Origin: Willaertia magna
Lineage: Eukaryota; Heterolobosea; Eutetramitea; Acrasida; Naegleriidae
Assembly (NCBI GenBank): GCA_902984215.1
Contig: CADWAF010000386.1
Location: 1 to 14,459 of the forward strand
Direction: 5' to 3'
Length of the DNA stretch: 14,459 nucleotides
The notes under the pieces were generated by a model. That model made no database searches and was not told where the DNA came from. It was given only the letters and a program-made list of their open reading frames with translations. A program made the position numbers and the translations under genes. Each line of letters opens with the position of its first letter. Within the stretch, counting starts at the first letter, position 1. Shown here piece after piece: positions 1 to 7,301 of the stretch.

Positions 1-67
1 ATAAACAATGGTATTTTGTAAAGAGATTTTAGTTCAATAAATTTTTAGAATAAAAAAATTGAAAAAA

Positions 68-889
68 ATGCCAAAAGAGAAGACTTCATTCAGAGATAGA
101 AAAAAGAAGGAAAGAGAAGAACAGAAAGAGAATAAAAAAATAAAGAATGTTGAAGAAGATATATCAAATGAAAAGGTTACAAGAGATGTTAAAACATTAC
201 AAAAACAAAAATATGTTGAAAAAGAAAGTAAAAGAAAATTAATTGTCGTTTTAGAACAATGTCCTTTAGAAGTTGGTAAAGTTGGTGAAAATTATAAATT
301 ATTAAACAGTGATGAACACAGAAATTATTTACATAAACATGGAAAAAATCCAGATATTTATCGTCCCGATGTTGTTCATCAAAGTTTATTGGCATTATTT
401 GACTCTCCTTTAAATAAGGCTAATTTACTTCAAGTTTATCTTCATACTGTTGATAATACTTTAATAGAAATTAATCCTCATACAAGAGTACCTCGTACTT
501 ATAAACGTTTTGCTGGATTAATGGTACAACTTTTATATAAACAAAAAATTACTGCATCTGATACAGAAGCAGTTTTATTTAAAGTTATAAAGAATCCAAT
601 AACAGATCATTTACCTTCAATGGCTAAGAGAGTTGCTTTAGAATTTAATCAAAATAGAGTTATTCGTTTAGAGGAATATGTTCCAATACTTTGTCAATCT
701 TCAAATAATGATATTACGGATGTTAGTAATGATAAACCTGTTGTGTTTGTTGTAGGTGGTTTTGCAACTGGTGATTTAAAGGTCGATTACGTAGAAGAAT
801 ATATTTCAATTTCTAATTATCCTTTATCTGCAGCTATGGTATGCATGAAAATTTGTAATGCTTTTGAAGAGCACTGGCAAGTTCTATAA
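68..889 (+). CDS. EMG1: Ribosome biogenesis protein EMG1/NEP1 (18S rRNA pseudouridine N1-methyltransferase)
   Basis: The 273-residue product is a full-length SPOUT-class (alpha/beta knot) methyltransferase. The family N1-methylates a hypermodified pseudouridine in 18S rRNA and is required for 40S subunit assembly in the nucleolus. Visible family blocks are KLIVVLEQCPLEVGKVG (about residues 58-73), RPDVVHQSLLALFDSPLNKA (99-118), LLQVYLHT (120-127), INPHTRVPRTYKRFAGLMVQ (135-154), KVIKNPITDHLP (172-183) and the C-terminal knot VVFVVGGFATG...SISNYPLSAAMVC (225-259). The aspartate in RPD corresponds, by my recollection, to the human Bowen-Conradi position. A lysine/glutamate-rich N-terminal extension of about 55 residues precedes the core and may act in nucleolar targeting. 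The ATG at 68 is chosen because an in-frame TTG just upstream (59) is not a normal eukaryotic start and the ATG sits in an AAAAAA context. No intron is needed. Its 3' end faces the next gene at 28 bp. Confidence 0.96.
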   Translation: MPKEKTSFRDRKKKEREEQKENKKIKNVEEDISNEKVTRDVKTLQKQKYVEKESKRKLIVVLEQCPLEVGKVGENYKLLNSDEHRNYLHKHGKNPDIYRPDVVHQSLLALFDSPLNKANLLQVYLHTVDNTLIEINPHTRVPRTYKRFAGLMVQLLYKQKITASDTEAVLFKVIKNPITDHLPSMAKRVALEFNQNRVIRLEEYVPILCQSSNNDITDVSNDKPVVFVVGGFATGDLKVDYVEEYISISNYPLSAAMVCMKICNAFEEHWQVL

Positions 890-917
890 AATATTTATTA
901 TTTGCTAGGAATATTTA
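890..917. terminator. 28-bp convergent intergenic gap (3' ends of EMG1 and CCDC81-like gene)
   Basis: The stop codons of the plus-strand EMG1 gene and the minus-strand CCDC81-like gene are separated by only 28 bases. Both poly(A) sites must lie in or beyond this gap, so the two 3' UTRs probably overlap. No distinct termination motif stands out. Confidence 0.5.
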
Positions 918-3085
918 CTATCTATTTGAACTAAGACTTGAAAATAATCGTCTCTGTTCTATTTTTCTATGATTGGAACGAATGTGTTGTTTTTCACTCA
1001 ATTGTTGGTCTAAGGAATGGGTAAAGTCAACTCGATTTTGTTTTTTCTTTTTCCAATAACTATCTCCAATAGCTATTAGAGTTTGGGCATGTGTTAAATT
1101 ATCTTTCTTTTCTTCTTGCTGCTGTCTTGACTTTGATTCTCTCATTTCGTTGTTTCTACTTTCCACGAATGAATAATATTCTTGCCTTAGTTTATTTTTT
1201 GTTTCTTCCTTAGATTTTGCAAACTCCATGTCATTGCCTGGAATTATTATCATGTTTGTGAATTGTTTATCTTCTAATTGTTTATTTTCGTTTATCAATC
1301 TTTTCTCTTCAATTTGTTTTTCAAGTTCACTTAATTGTAATTTTTGTAGTTCCCTTTTTTCTTCTTTGCATAAATCTTGTTTCTCGCCAGGTATAAGTAT
1401 TTTTGACGACAGATAATTATCTTGGTTATTGTCAATTTCCGATCCTTTATCAGAGTATTTACTTGTGATAGAATCTATTTGATCCCTTAAAACTTTTCCA
1501 TAAGCTTGTTTCTTTCGTCTTCTGCTGGAAAATGAATCTGTTATTGATTTACTTAATGCATTACAATATTTTATATTTTGTTCTTTTTCATTTATTATTT
1601 CAATATTACTTCTTTTTGATCTTTCCTCATCTTTGAGGGCCTTAATTGAATTGTAATGTAAATTCTCTAGATCTTGTTGATATTTCTCTTTTCGTTTTTC
1701 TAACTCCAGTTCAATTGTCTTAGCTACCACAGCATCCACAAGCTTTTTTTCCTTACTTTTGTCACGTTTTTCTTTTTCAATTGAAGTTAAATGCTCTCTT
1801 CTTTGTAAATCCCAGGTTTTCATCAATTCCTCACCTTTTATTCTGTGATTATTCTTGGGTGTAAGTGGGCGGGTGTTTAATAAATTTTCGCCACTTTGCA
1901 CGTAAAATTCGTTTGGTATTGGATTTCCTATCTTAGGTGCCACTAGGTCGTTATTATTATGAATAGAAGCGAATAATTCTTGTTGGCTATTAGTAGAGTG
2001 TGATTTGTAAGAATGTGATGTCACTGATGTAATTTTGTCTATATCATAAGGAGGACCTAGCATTAGCTTAATAGGCGGTGACTTAGTTTTGTTACTTGGT
2101 GGAACAGAACCCACATTCAGGGCATCATCTAAAGAAAGCGATTTTTTTTCCTTAGTTTTTTGTTCTGTACTGTTATTTACTTTCCCTGTTCCAACATTAG
2201 AGGATTCTAGACTTTCCAGAATTTTTCTGTTTCTTCTTGCGTTTGCATACTCTCCCCTTTCAAGTAGAGGATGCTTTGGTTTTGTATTAATCTCTGTCTC
2301 TTCAATTGAATTGTTTGACAGAGCGATAAGAAATGACTTATTCCATTGGCATTGACAATGTTTTCCTTTGAATATAATTTTACAGACTAAAAAATTAATA
2401 GAATATTCCTTATTTCTAGACGACTGAGCTTGACTTCCTACACTATCGATTATGGTTTCAATTACTGTCCTAATTGTATCTTTAGAACATTTACATTGAT
2501 TTGACAAAGTATTTAAGCTTATTTTCCTAGCACTTTCATTAATAGCTAGCTTTATACTAGTGACACCATATTTATTTCTAAAATCCTCAAATAACATAAA
2601 AACAGGGGTACGAGTTTTCCTTAAGTGTTCCCCACAATCTTCCTTTTCTGTGTAAAAAGTGAAAATCCCGAAATGAGGAACAGCTACAGCCCTTCCATTT
2701 AATAATTCATTTTGGATATAATTACATGTCGCCTCCCATATTTTCTTTTGATTAAGTTTGTAAATAATTTGGAATTTTAAGAACTCACCTTTAGTTGAAA
2801 ACTTGTTATGTTAATGGCCCTTAATTTTGAATTTTCATCATTAAGAGAGTTTTGAAGTGAGTTTTTAATTATTCTAAATCCCTCAGCTTTATGATTATGT
2901 AATCTACGTAAAGAGATATCTGATGATTTTTGATTTTCCTCATTAGAAGAAATATTTGATGGTTTTATATTATTCACATGAACAACTCCTATCTTCTTAT
3001 TGTTATCCGTTCCTTTTATTCCTTTCAATTGATTATTCTTTTTATCATACGTTGCCAGTATCAACTGATTTAGTCTTTCACTCAT
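918..3085 (-). CDS. CCDC81: CCDC81-like HU-domain coiled-coil protein (two exons)
   Basis: Exon 1 is 3085-2789 and exon 2 is 2744-918, giving 707 residues ending in TAG. Splicing is in phase 0 and joins SFQLK to KIWEATCNYIQ, rebuilding the start of the eukaryotic CCDC81 HU domain. HU-1 covers about residues 95-165, with the beta-arm segment VAVPHFGIFTF and then RTPVFML. HU-2 covers about 165-240, with KIIFKGKHCQCQWNKSFL near its end. Residues 300-700 are mostly charged coiled coil with a recurring pattern: LRDQIDSI, LEKQIEEKRL, LDQQLSEKQ. Human CCDC81 is centrosomal, and the family is widespread in flagellates and ciliates, so a basal-body or axonemal role is inferred. The ATG at 3085 is preferred over an in-frame TTG at 3115. 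The gene is divergent from the LRRC61-like gene. Confidence 0.82.
2745..2788 (-). other. 44-nt spliceosomal intron of the CCDC81-like gene
   Basis: On the minus strand the donor is AAAG|GTGAGT and the acceptor is ATCAAAAG|AAAATA. ACTTAAT lies shortly before the acceptor as a possible branch point. Retaining the intron stops translation at TAA four codons after the donor. Removing it restores the conserved HU helix (IWEATCNYIQNEL) in frame. Confidence 0.8.
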
Positions 3086-3221
3086 TCTTTCTTTAAATCT
3101 CAAGCCTATTTGCAAACCCTTATCAGTTTTTACGCGCCATTAAATTACATTTTAAAAAAATTAGAGGGATTAGCGTTGTACATGTGAAGATAAGTTAAAG
3201 AAAATCTTTATAGCCTTAGAG
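3086..3221. promoter_or_regulatory. 136-bp divergent promoter region (CCDC81-like / LRRC61-like)
   Basis: This gap separates the minus-strand ATG at 3085 from the plus-strand ATG at 3222, so both promoters must lie in or overlap it. It contains an unusual GC-rich spot, TTTACGCGCC at 3129-3138, in an otherwise AT-rich stretch. No TATA or RFX X-box match was recognised. Sharing a promoter between two probable flagellar genes suggests co-expression. Confidence 0.5.
3123..3140 (-). promoter_or_regulatory. Five-codon upstream ORF before the CCDC81-like start
   Basis: On the minus strand, ATG GCG CGT AAA AAC TGA lies 38 nt ahead of the chosen CCDC81-like ATG. A start-stop pair (ATGTAA) lies a few bases further upstream. 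If the transcript begins upstream of 3140, scanning ribosomes would meet both first. The transcription start is unknown, so this is only a candidate. Confidence 0.3.
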
Positions 3222-4049
3222 ATGATGAATATTAATACAGTATTTAATAATAGCCCTTATATTATAACAACTAGTGATGAGTATGATGGAAACTCTCCTA
3301 CAAATTCTCCAACTAGTAAAGAAATAAAGGAAGAGAAAACAAATGATGATGATAATTCGGAAATTATAGAAATTGATCAAAAACTAATTTCTATGATATC
3401 AGGTCAATTTGAAATGATAAGCGTTTTAAAGTTAGATCTTAATTCATTAAGTTTAAATAAAATTAAAAACCTTAATAGATGCATTAAAATGGAATATTTA
3501 GATTTAAGCCAAAATAATATTCAGAAAATGGAAGGTTTAGAAAACTTAGTGAACCTAAAAAGATTTAATCTTTCAAATAATCAAATAGAAGTTATTGAAG
3601 GAATTGAAAATCTAAAAAATTTAGAATATTTTAATCTTGAAAATAATAATATTAAAAATTTCGAAGATATTTCTCAATTACAATTTTTACCTAAATTAAA
3701 ATATATAAATTTAAATGGAAATCCAATTTCACAAAAATCTGGGTTTGATGAAGAGATTAAAAAATTATGTAAAAGTATTCAAGTAATTAACGGAGAACAC
3801 ATTGCTTTAAAATCTTTTCAAGTACCATTCGATGAAAAAGAAAGTATTGAAATACCACAAACTTTACCGTGGACAACAGATGATAATGGAAAATCAATCT
3901 TTTCTTTTGACGACTTTAATAATGACACTACTGCCGAAAAGAAGACTGGAGAAAAAGAAATATTAGCAAATCATAAAAAGGTAGACATTGACTGTAAAAA
4001 ATTATTGGCGAGAGCTGACTTGTTGATTAGTGAAATGACAAAGCATTAA
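3222..4049 (+). CDS. LRRC61-like leucine-rich-repeat protein
   Basis: The product has 275 residues. An acidic Ser/Thr/Asn-rich N-terminus (1-50) precedes a compact LRR domain (about 53-192) of the SDS22/LRRC class. Its repeats include MEYLDLSQNNIQKMEGL, LKRFNLSNNQIEVIEGI and LEYFNLENNNIKNF, then a cap LPKLKYINLNGNPI and the closing SIQVINGEHI. The layout matches LRRC61: a GxF-x-L helix before the first repeat, a Cys/Asp-like step before the repeats, and the VI(D/N)GE end. Several other small LRR proteins (PP1 regulator or dynein-associated types) look similar, so the assignment is tentative. The tail (200-275) is unstructured, ending in a short helix LLARADLLISEM. No intron is visible. The adjacent methionine at 3225 is an alternative start. 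PIGK follows 67 bp downstream. Confidence 0.75.
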   Translation: MMNINTVFNNSPYIITTSDEYDGNSPTNSPTSKEIKEEKTNDDDNSEIIEIDQKLISMISGQFEMISVLKLDLNSLSLNKIKNLNRCIKMEYLDLSQNNIQKMEGLENLVNLKRFNLSNNQIEVIEGIENLKNLEYFNLENNNIKNFEDISQLQFLPKLKYINLNGNPISQKSGFDEEIKKLCKSIQVINGEHIALKSFQVPFDEKESIEIPQTLPWTTDDNGKSIFSFDDFNNDTTAEKKTGEKEILANHKKVDIDCKKLLARADLLISEMTKH

Positions 4050-4069
4050 ACATTTTTTTTCGACTTAAA

Positions 4070-4093
4070 TTATTTGTAAAATTTATTTGTAAA
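4070..4093 (+). terminator. Duplicated TTATTTGTAAA in the LRRC61-like 3' UTR
   Basis: TTATTTGTAAA occurs at 4070-4080 and again at 4083-4093, just after the LRRC61-like stop and before PIGK. TTTGTAAA-type strings also follow the PIGK stop (about 5321) and precede EMG1 (about 16). The string may be a lineage poly(A) signal, but that is inference from few genes. Confidence 0.3.
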
Positions 4094-4116
4094 TGAAGCA
4101 AAAATAATTAAAAAAA

Positions 4117-5316
4117 ATGAAAATTGTCTTCTCGCTGACAATATTATTTATTTTAATTACATGTTTGAATGCCAATGATAATATTCAACAACAAGAACCA
4201 TCGGAAATAAATAGATCATCTATGGAAGATGAATTAATTAAATTTTTTAATATAAATACTAATAATACTCAATCACATTCTAATAATTGGGTTGTACTAA
4301 TAGATTCAAGTAGATTTTGGTTTAATTATAGACATGTAGCTAATGCTCTCTCTTTTTATCATGTAGTTAAACAATTAGGTATACCAGATTCACAAATAAT
4401 ATTAATGTTAGCAGATGATGTAGCTTGTAATGCAAGAAATAGATTTCCAGCAAGAGTATTTAATAATAAGAAAAGACAAATGAGTGTTTATGGAGAAGAT
4501 GTTGAAGTAGATTATCGTGGATATGAAGTAACAGTTGAACAATTCTTTAGAGTATTAACTGGAAGACATAGTGATGCAGTACCTACAAGTAAAAGATTAA
4601 TGAGTGATGAACATTCAAATGTCTTAGTTTTTATGACTGGACATGGTGGTGATGAATTCTTTAAATTTCAAGATCAAGAAGAAATTAATAGTGCTGACAT
4701 TGCTGACGTTATCCAACAAATGTTTGAAAGAAAAAGATTTAGAGAATTATTAATGGTTGTAGATACTTGTCAGGCAGGTTCATTATTCACAAAACTATAC
4801 ACTCCAAATGTAATTGCTATTGGAAGTAGTTCTCAAGGTCAAAACTCTTATTCACATCATGCAGATAGTGATATTGGTGTTGCTATTATTGATAGATTTA
4901 CTTATTATACTTTAGATTTCTTTGAAAGAAGAAGAGATGATTTTAGAAAGTTATCTCTTCCTTCTTTAAAACAATGGTTTGATACTTATGATCCAAATAC
5001 TTTATATTCTACACCTGTTGTTAGATCTGATTTATTTCCTAAATCTTTACAATCTGTACCTATTACGGATTTCTTTGGTTCTAATATTAAAGTTAAATTT
5101 CAATCTTCTAAATATGATAGAAGTGATAACAATACATTATTGATTGATTATATTCCAAAACATACAAATGAAGAGTATATATTATCTTTTCATGTGGAAA
5201 GTGAATTAAAAGTTGATTATGGAATGAGATTAGTTGAAAAGAAGGATTTTAAATTAAATATGGAATTATTAATTATATTTATAGTGGCAATAACTATTTG
5301 TTTTATATTTAAATAA
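4117..5316 (+). CDS. PIGK: GPI-anchor transamidase catalytic subunit PIGK/GPI8
   Basis: The 399-residue product is a caspase-like peptidase of family C13. In the ER lumen it cleaves the C-terminal signal of precursor proteins and attaches the preformed GPI anchor. A signal peptide lies at about residues 1-19 (IVFSLTILFILITCLNA). The peptidase domain runs from about 56 to 305, with WVVLIDSSRFWFNYRHVANA, GIPDSQIILMLADDVACNAR, VYGEDVEVDYRGYEVTVE, MTGHGGDEFFKFQD and VVDTCQAGSLF. The catalytic residues are His176 in TGHGG and Cys218 in DTCQ. A C-terminal membrane anchor covers about 382-397, as in animal and fungal GPI8. Length and motifs are complete and no intron is present. The ATG follows ATTAAAAAAA and gives an ideal signal peptide. 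The other transamidase subunits are not in this window. Confidence 0.97.
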   Translation: MKIVFSLTILFILITCLNANDNIQQQEPSEINRSSMEDELIKFFNINTNNTQSHSNNWVVLIDSSRFWFNYRHVANALSFYHVVKQLGIPDSQIILMLADDVACNARNRFPARVFNNKKRQMSVYGEDVEVDYRGYEVTVEQFFRVLTGRHSDAVPTSKRLMSDEHSNVLVFMTGHGGDEFFKFQDQEEINSADIADVIQQMFERKRFRELLMVVDTCQAGSLFTKLYTPNVIAIGSSSQGQNSYSHHADSDIGVAIIDRFTYYTLDFFERRRDDFRKLSLPSLKQWFDTYDPNTLYSTPVVRSDLFPKSLQSVPITDFFGSNIKVKFQSSKYDRSDNNTLLIDYIPKHTNEEYILSFHVESELKVDYGMRLVEKKDFKLNMELLIIFIVAITICFIFK

Positions 5317-5401
5317 TTTTTGTAAATATTAATTCTACTGAATGGAACATTAAAAGAATTGTAAAATAAAGCAAGTCAACTACAAATTGAAGTAAAAAAA
5401 T
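5317..5401. terminator. 85-bp convergent gap between PIGK and the ankyrin exon
   Basis: The PIGK stop on the plus strand and the ankyrin-exon stop on the minus strand face each other. TTTTTGTAAATATT follows PIGK immediately and ATTGTAAAATAAAG lies further along; both are candidate poly(A) signals for the plus strand. Confidence 0.35.
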
Positions 5402-5557
5402 TTATTGTCTTAATACTAATTGTTTCATTTCTTCTGATTTAATAAATTCATCCATTGTACTTCCATTGATTTTTTCTTGTAAAGCTTCAGGTTTATATTT
5501 AATTAATAAATCAACTACATCTAAATGATTATTTTTAATTGCAATGTGTAAACAAGA
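5402..5557 (-). CDS. Terminal exon with an ankyrin repeat (partial gene)
   Basis: On the minus strand an open frame of 51 codons runs directly from a strong 3' splice site (TTTATTACAG|TCTTG) to TAA. It begins SCLHIAIKNNHLDVVDLLIK, which carries the ankyrin consensus (LHIA...NxHLDVVxLLI). A polar tail ending KQLVLRQ follows. No ATG-initiated upstream ankyrin repeats were found. Immediately upstream are a possible micro-exon, a second small intron, and then a truncated glutathione-peroxidase frame. It is therefore either the last exon of a gene whose other exons have been lost, or the 3' part of a chimera with the peroxidase fragment. Confidence 0.6.
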   Translation of the reverse strand, partial: SCLHIAIKNNHLDVVDLLIKYKPEALQEKINGSTMDEFIKSEEMKQLVLRQ

Positions 5558-5597
5558 CTGTAATAAATTTAATAAAATAACTTTAAATTTTACTTAC
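5558..5597 (-). other. 40-nt intron before the ankyrin exon
   Basis: The donor is CTTT|GTAAGT at 5597 and the acceptor is TTATTACAG at 5558 (minus strand). The size and borders match the CCDC81-like intron in this window. Confidence 0.6.
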
Positions 5598-5603
5598 AAA
5601 GTT

Positions 5604-5644
5604 CTATAATTTTTTTTGTAAAGTAATTAATTAATTCTACTTAC
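5604..5644 (-). other. 41-nt second intron flanking a possible 6-nt micro-exon
   Basis: On the minus strand GCG|GTAAGT starts at 5644 and AATTATAG ends at 5604. This leaves AACTTT (5603-5598) as a 6-nt exon before the next GTAAGT. The upstream exon cannot be tied to an open frame, because the peroxidase frame stops at 5653-5655. Splicing here is uncertain. Confidence 0.35.
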
Positions 5645-5652
5645 CGCAAACT

Positions 5653-5910
5653 TTACAAAAATACTTTAATACCACATTTAGAAGCTACATTTACAATTAA
5701 TAATACTTTATTTCTATAATTGGACATTGAAATATTTTTACCATAAATATCTAAAGCACTTAAAGAATAGAAATCAATATTTTCAATAATATTATTGTCG
5801 TTATAATTTAATAGATTGGATAGAATGGAATGTACTTGTTCAGTGATTATGAAATAGCCACAAAATATTGAAAGAAAGAGAATGAGAGTGGAAAGTAAAA
5901 TAATTTTCAT
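5653..5910 (-). pseudogene. Truncated glutathione peroxidase (N-terminal fragment)
   Basis: The frame from ATG at 5910 gives 85 residues. It starts with a hydrophobic signal or anchor segment (IILLSTLILFLSIFCGYFII), then IDFYSLSALDIYGKNISM and RNKVLLIVNVASKCG. That is the thioredoxin-fold start of glutathione/thioredoxin-type peroxidases, which detoxify hydroperoxides. The KCG motif carries the family's peroxidatic cysteine. Directly after it the frame diverges and ends in TAA, so the rest (about 100-150 residues with the catalytic Gln and Trp) is missing. The N-terminal anchor suggests secretory-pathway targeting of the parent protein. It may be a broken gene, a decayed duplicate, or the 5' exon of a chimera running into the ankyrin exon. 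Confidence 0.65.
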
Positions 5911-6162
5911 TTTTTTTTTTAATTTTTTTATTTATTTTTTAATGGAAGGACCTTTTAAGGACAAATATATTGTAAATATTTTAATGTTTTTTGTATTGTT
6001 CAGGGATTGTTATTCAAGAATAATATTACAATTGTATAAAAAACTCATTAAAGTGGAGAGTCTCCCTTCCAGTTTGCGTCTAAATAGATCCCAAAACGAC
6101 CAATTTCTTGACACCTGACACGTTTTGTAACAGAATGGAAACGAAGGCTACCACAAAAAAAA
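5911..6162. promoter_or_regulatory. 252-bp divergent upstream region
   Basis: This lies between the minus-strand peroxidase-fragment ATG and the plus-strand membrane-protein ATG. It starts with a T-run (5911-5940). It then holds a noticeably less AT-rich block at about 6050-6160 (AGTGGAGAGTCTCCC, TTGACACCTGACACGTTTTG), the probable core promoter or 5' UTR of the membrane-protein gene. Short frames crossing it have no recognisable coding content. Confidence 0.4.
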
Positions 6163-7143
6163 ATGTCACACAACCATTTTTTTCTTCTTCTTATTTTACT
6201 ATTATCTCTACAAATATTCCTTCCCCATCCATCCCTACAACAACAAACTGTCCAACTAAGAGAGTCAAGAACTACTTCCGTTACCTTAACTACCACAAAA
6301 GACAGTGAAACCTTTTACCTTGACATTCCCGCCAAAAAATACGTTTCCATTTCTTTTTACTCCTCCAATAGTGGCGCCAGTTTAATTTTACTGGTTGGTA
6401 GAGGTTATATTCCATCTTCTACTTATAGTTATGATTATAGATATACTGTTAATACATTGTCATCTTATCAAAATATTTATAAAACTTTATCAAATATAGA
6501 AAGTAATCAAAGATTTTATTTTAAAGTTTCATTTGCAAGTGCATATTCCGTTTATGATAATACTTTCTATATTACACCTACTTTATACAATGATCCAAAT
6601 GCAAAAAGTGATACAGCTACTGCTTTTGAATATTTAAATGTAATTCTTGGTGTTGTTCTAGGTATTGGTGTTCCTTTATTGTTTTTCTTTATTGCTGTAG
6701 CTGTAGTCATTTGTCAAGTTATCAAAAGAAAAAGATTACAACGATCAGCAGGAGTAATTAGTTTTTCACCATCTACAGCAACTAGAACAACAGTACCTAC
6801 CACAACAACAATGAATAATAATGAAATGTATGTCATGCAAGGTTCCAATCAACAACCACAATACGTTGGACCTTATGTTCCAACAACTACAGCTTATGCA
6901 CCTACCACTACTAATGTTCCACCACCAAATATGTACAATAATAACAATACAATGATGTATAATAATAATACAGCATATAATAATAATAACATGTATTACA
7001 ATAATAATAATAATATGGGATTCCAACAAAGTACAGCACCAGTTTATGAACAACCTTTAGCTCCACCTGAAGAGGTAGATGGTAATAATCAACAACCTGT
7101 TATGTATCATCAAAGTATGTCAAATAATAATCAAAAGATATAA
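6163..7143 (+). CDS. Type I membrane protein with Asn/Pro/Thr/Tyr-rich cytoplasmic tail
   Basis: I do not recognise a named gene. The 326-residue product has a signal peptide (about 1-26, FFLLLILLLSLQIFLPHPS). A roughly 120-residue ectodomain is rich in beta-type segments (FYLDIPAKKYVSISFY, ASLILLVGRG, FYFKVSF) and weakly recalls a bacterial-type pre-peptidase (PPC-like) fold. One transmembrane helix covers about 158-183, followed by the stop-transfer KRKRLQR. The cytosolic tail (about 190-326) is low complexity, with TTT/PTTT runs, PPPNMY, repeated NNNN blocks encoded by AAT repeats (6940-7015), and many tyrosines. This layout suggests a surface receptor or adhesion protein. The start is the only ATG giving the signal peptide. 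No intron is needed. It is the last intact gene before the AT-rich repeat region. Confidence 0.8.
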   Translation: MSHNHFFLLLILLLSLQIFLPHPSLQQQTVQLRESRTTSVTLTTTKDSETFYLDIPAKKYVSISFYSSNSGASLILLVGRGYIPSSTYSYDYRYTVNTLSSYQNIYKTLSNIESNQRFYFKVSFASAYSVYDNTFYITPTLYNDPNAKSDTATAFEYLNVILGVVLGIGVPLLFFFIAVAVVICQVIKRKRLQRSAGVISFSPSTATRTTVPTTTTMNNNEMYVMQGSNQQPQYVGPYVPTTTAYAPTTTNVPPPNMYNNNNTMMYNNNTAYNNNNMYYNNNNNMGFQQSTAPVYEQPLAPPEEVDGNNQQPVMYHQSMSNNNQKI

Positions 7144-7249
7144 TTATCTTTCGATTAAGTAAAAACAATTGTATGAATAATATTTTTATTCTTAATAAAA
7201 AATTCTTTTTGTGCCTCAAAAATTGTAAAAAAATTAACGCCAAAAGTAA
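7144..7249. other. 3' flank of the membrane-protein gene
   Basis: AT-rich and without a credible frame. It contains AATAATATTTTTATTCTTAATAAAAAA and AATTGTAAAAAAAT, which could include the poly(A) signal. Confidence 0.3.
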
Positions 7250-7301
7250 TTATTTATTAAAATTACTTATTAAAATTATTTATTAAAATTATTTATAAAA
7301 A
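7250..7301. repeat. Tandem repeat, four 13-bp units (TTATTTATTAAAA)
   Basis: Four head-to-tail copies lie at 7250-7262, 7263-7275 (one T-to-C change), 7276-7288 and 7289-7301 (last copy ends ATAAAAA). The array sits at the boundary between the gene cluster and the AT-rich right half. Confidence 0.85.

Noticed and set aside
59..67. TTG as the start of EMG1 (and likewise TTG at 3115 for the CCDC81-like gene)
   Set aside because: Nuclear eukaryotic genes seldom start at TTG, and an ATG in good A-rich context follows within 3 or 10 codons.
189..395. Minus-strand 68-codon frame inside EMG1
   Set aside because: It is entirely antisense to a strongly conserved gene, with low-complexity Phe/His/Tyr composition and no motif.
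1228..2355. Plus-strand frames (1228-1416 and 2089-2355) inside the CCDC81-like gene
   Set aside because: They are antisense to the coiled-coil gene and rich in Ser/Phe/Cys, as expected from the reverse of Glu/Lys codons.
3129..3138. TTTACGCGCC as an E2F-type site
   Set aside because: It does not match the TTTSSCGC consensus exactly, and a single occurrence carries no weight.
5882..6308. Short frames on both strands in the upstream region of the membrane-protein gene (5882-6118 +, 6048-6296 -, 6108-6308 +)
   Set aside because: They overlap each other and a real gene start, and no domain, signal peptide or conserved motif is convincing.
6766..7053. Minus-strand Ile/Cys-rich frame within the membrane-protein gene
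   Set aside because: It is the reverse reading of AAT and ACA repeats in the Asn/Thr-rich tail.
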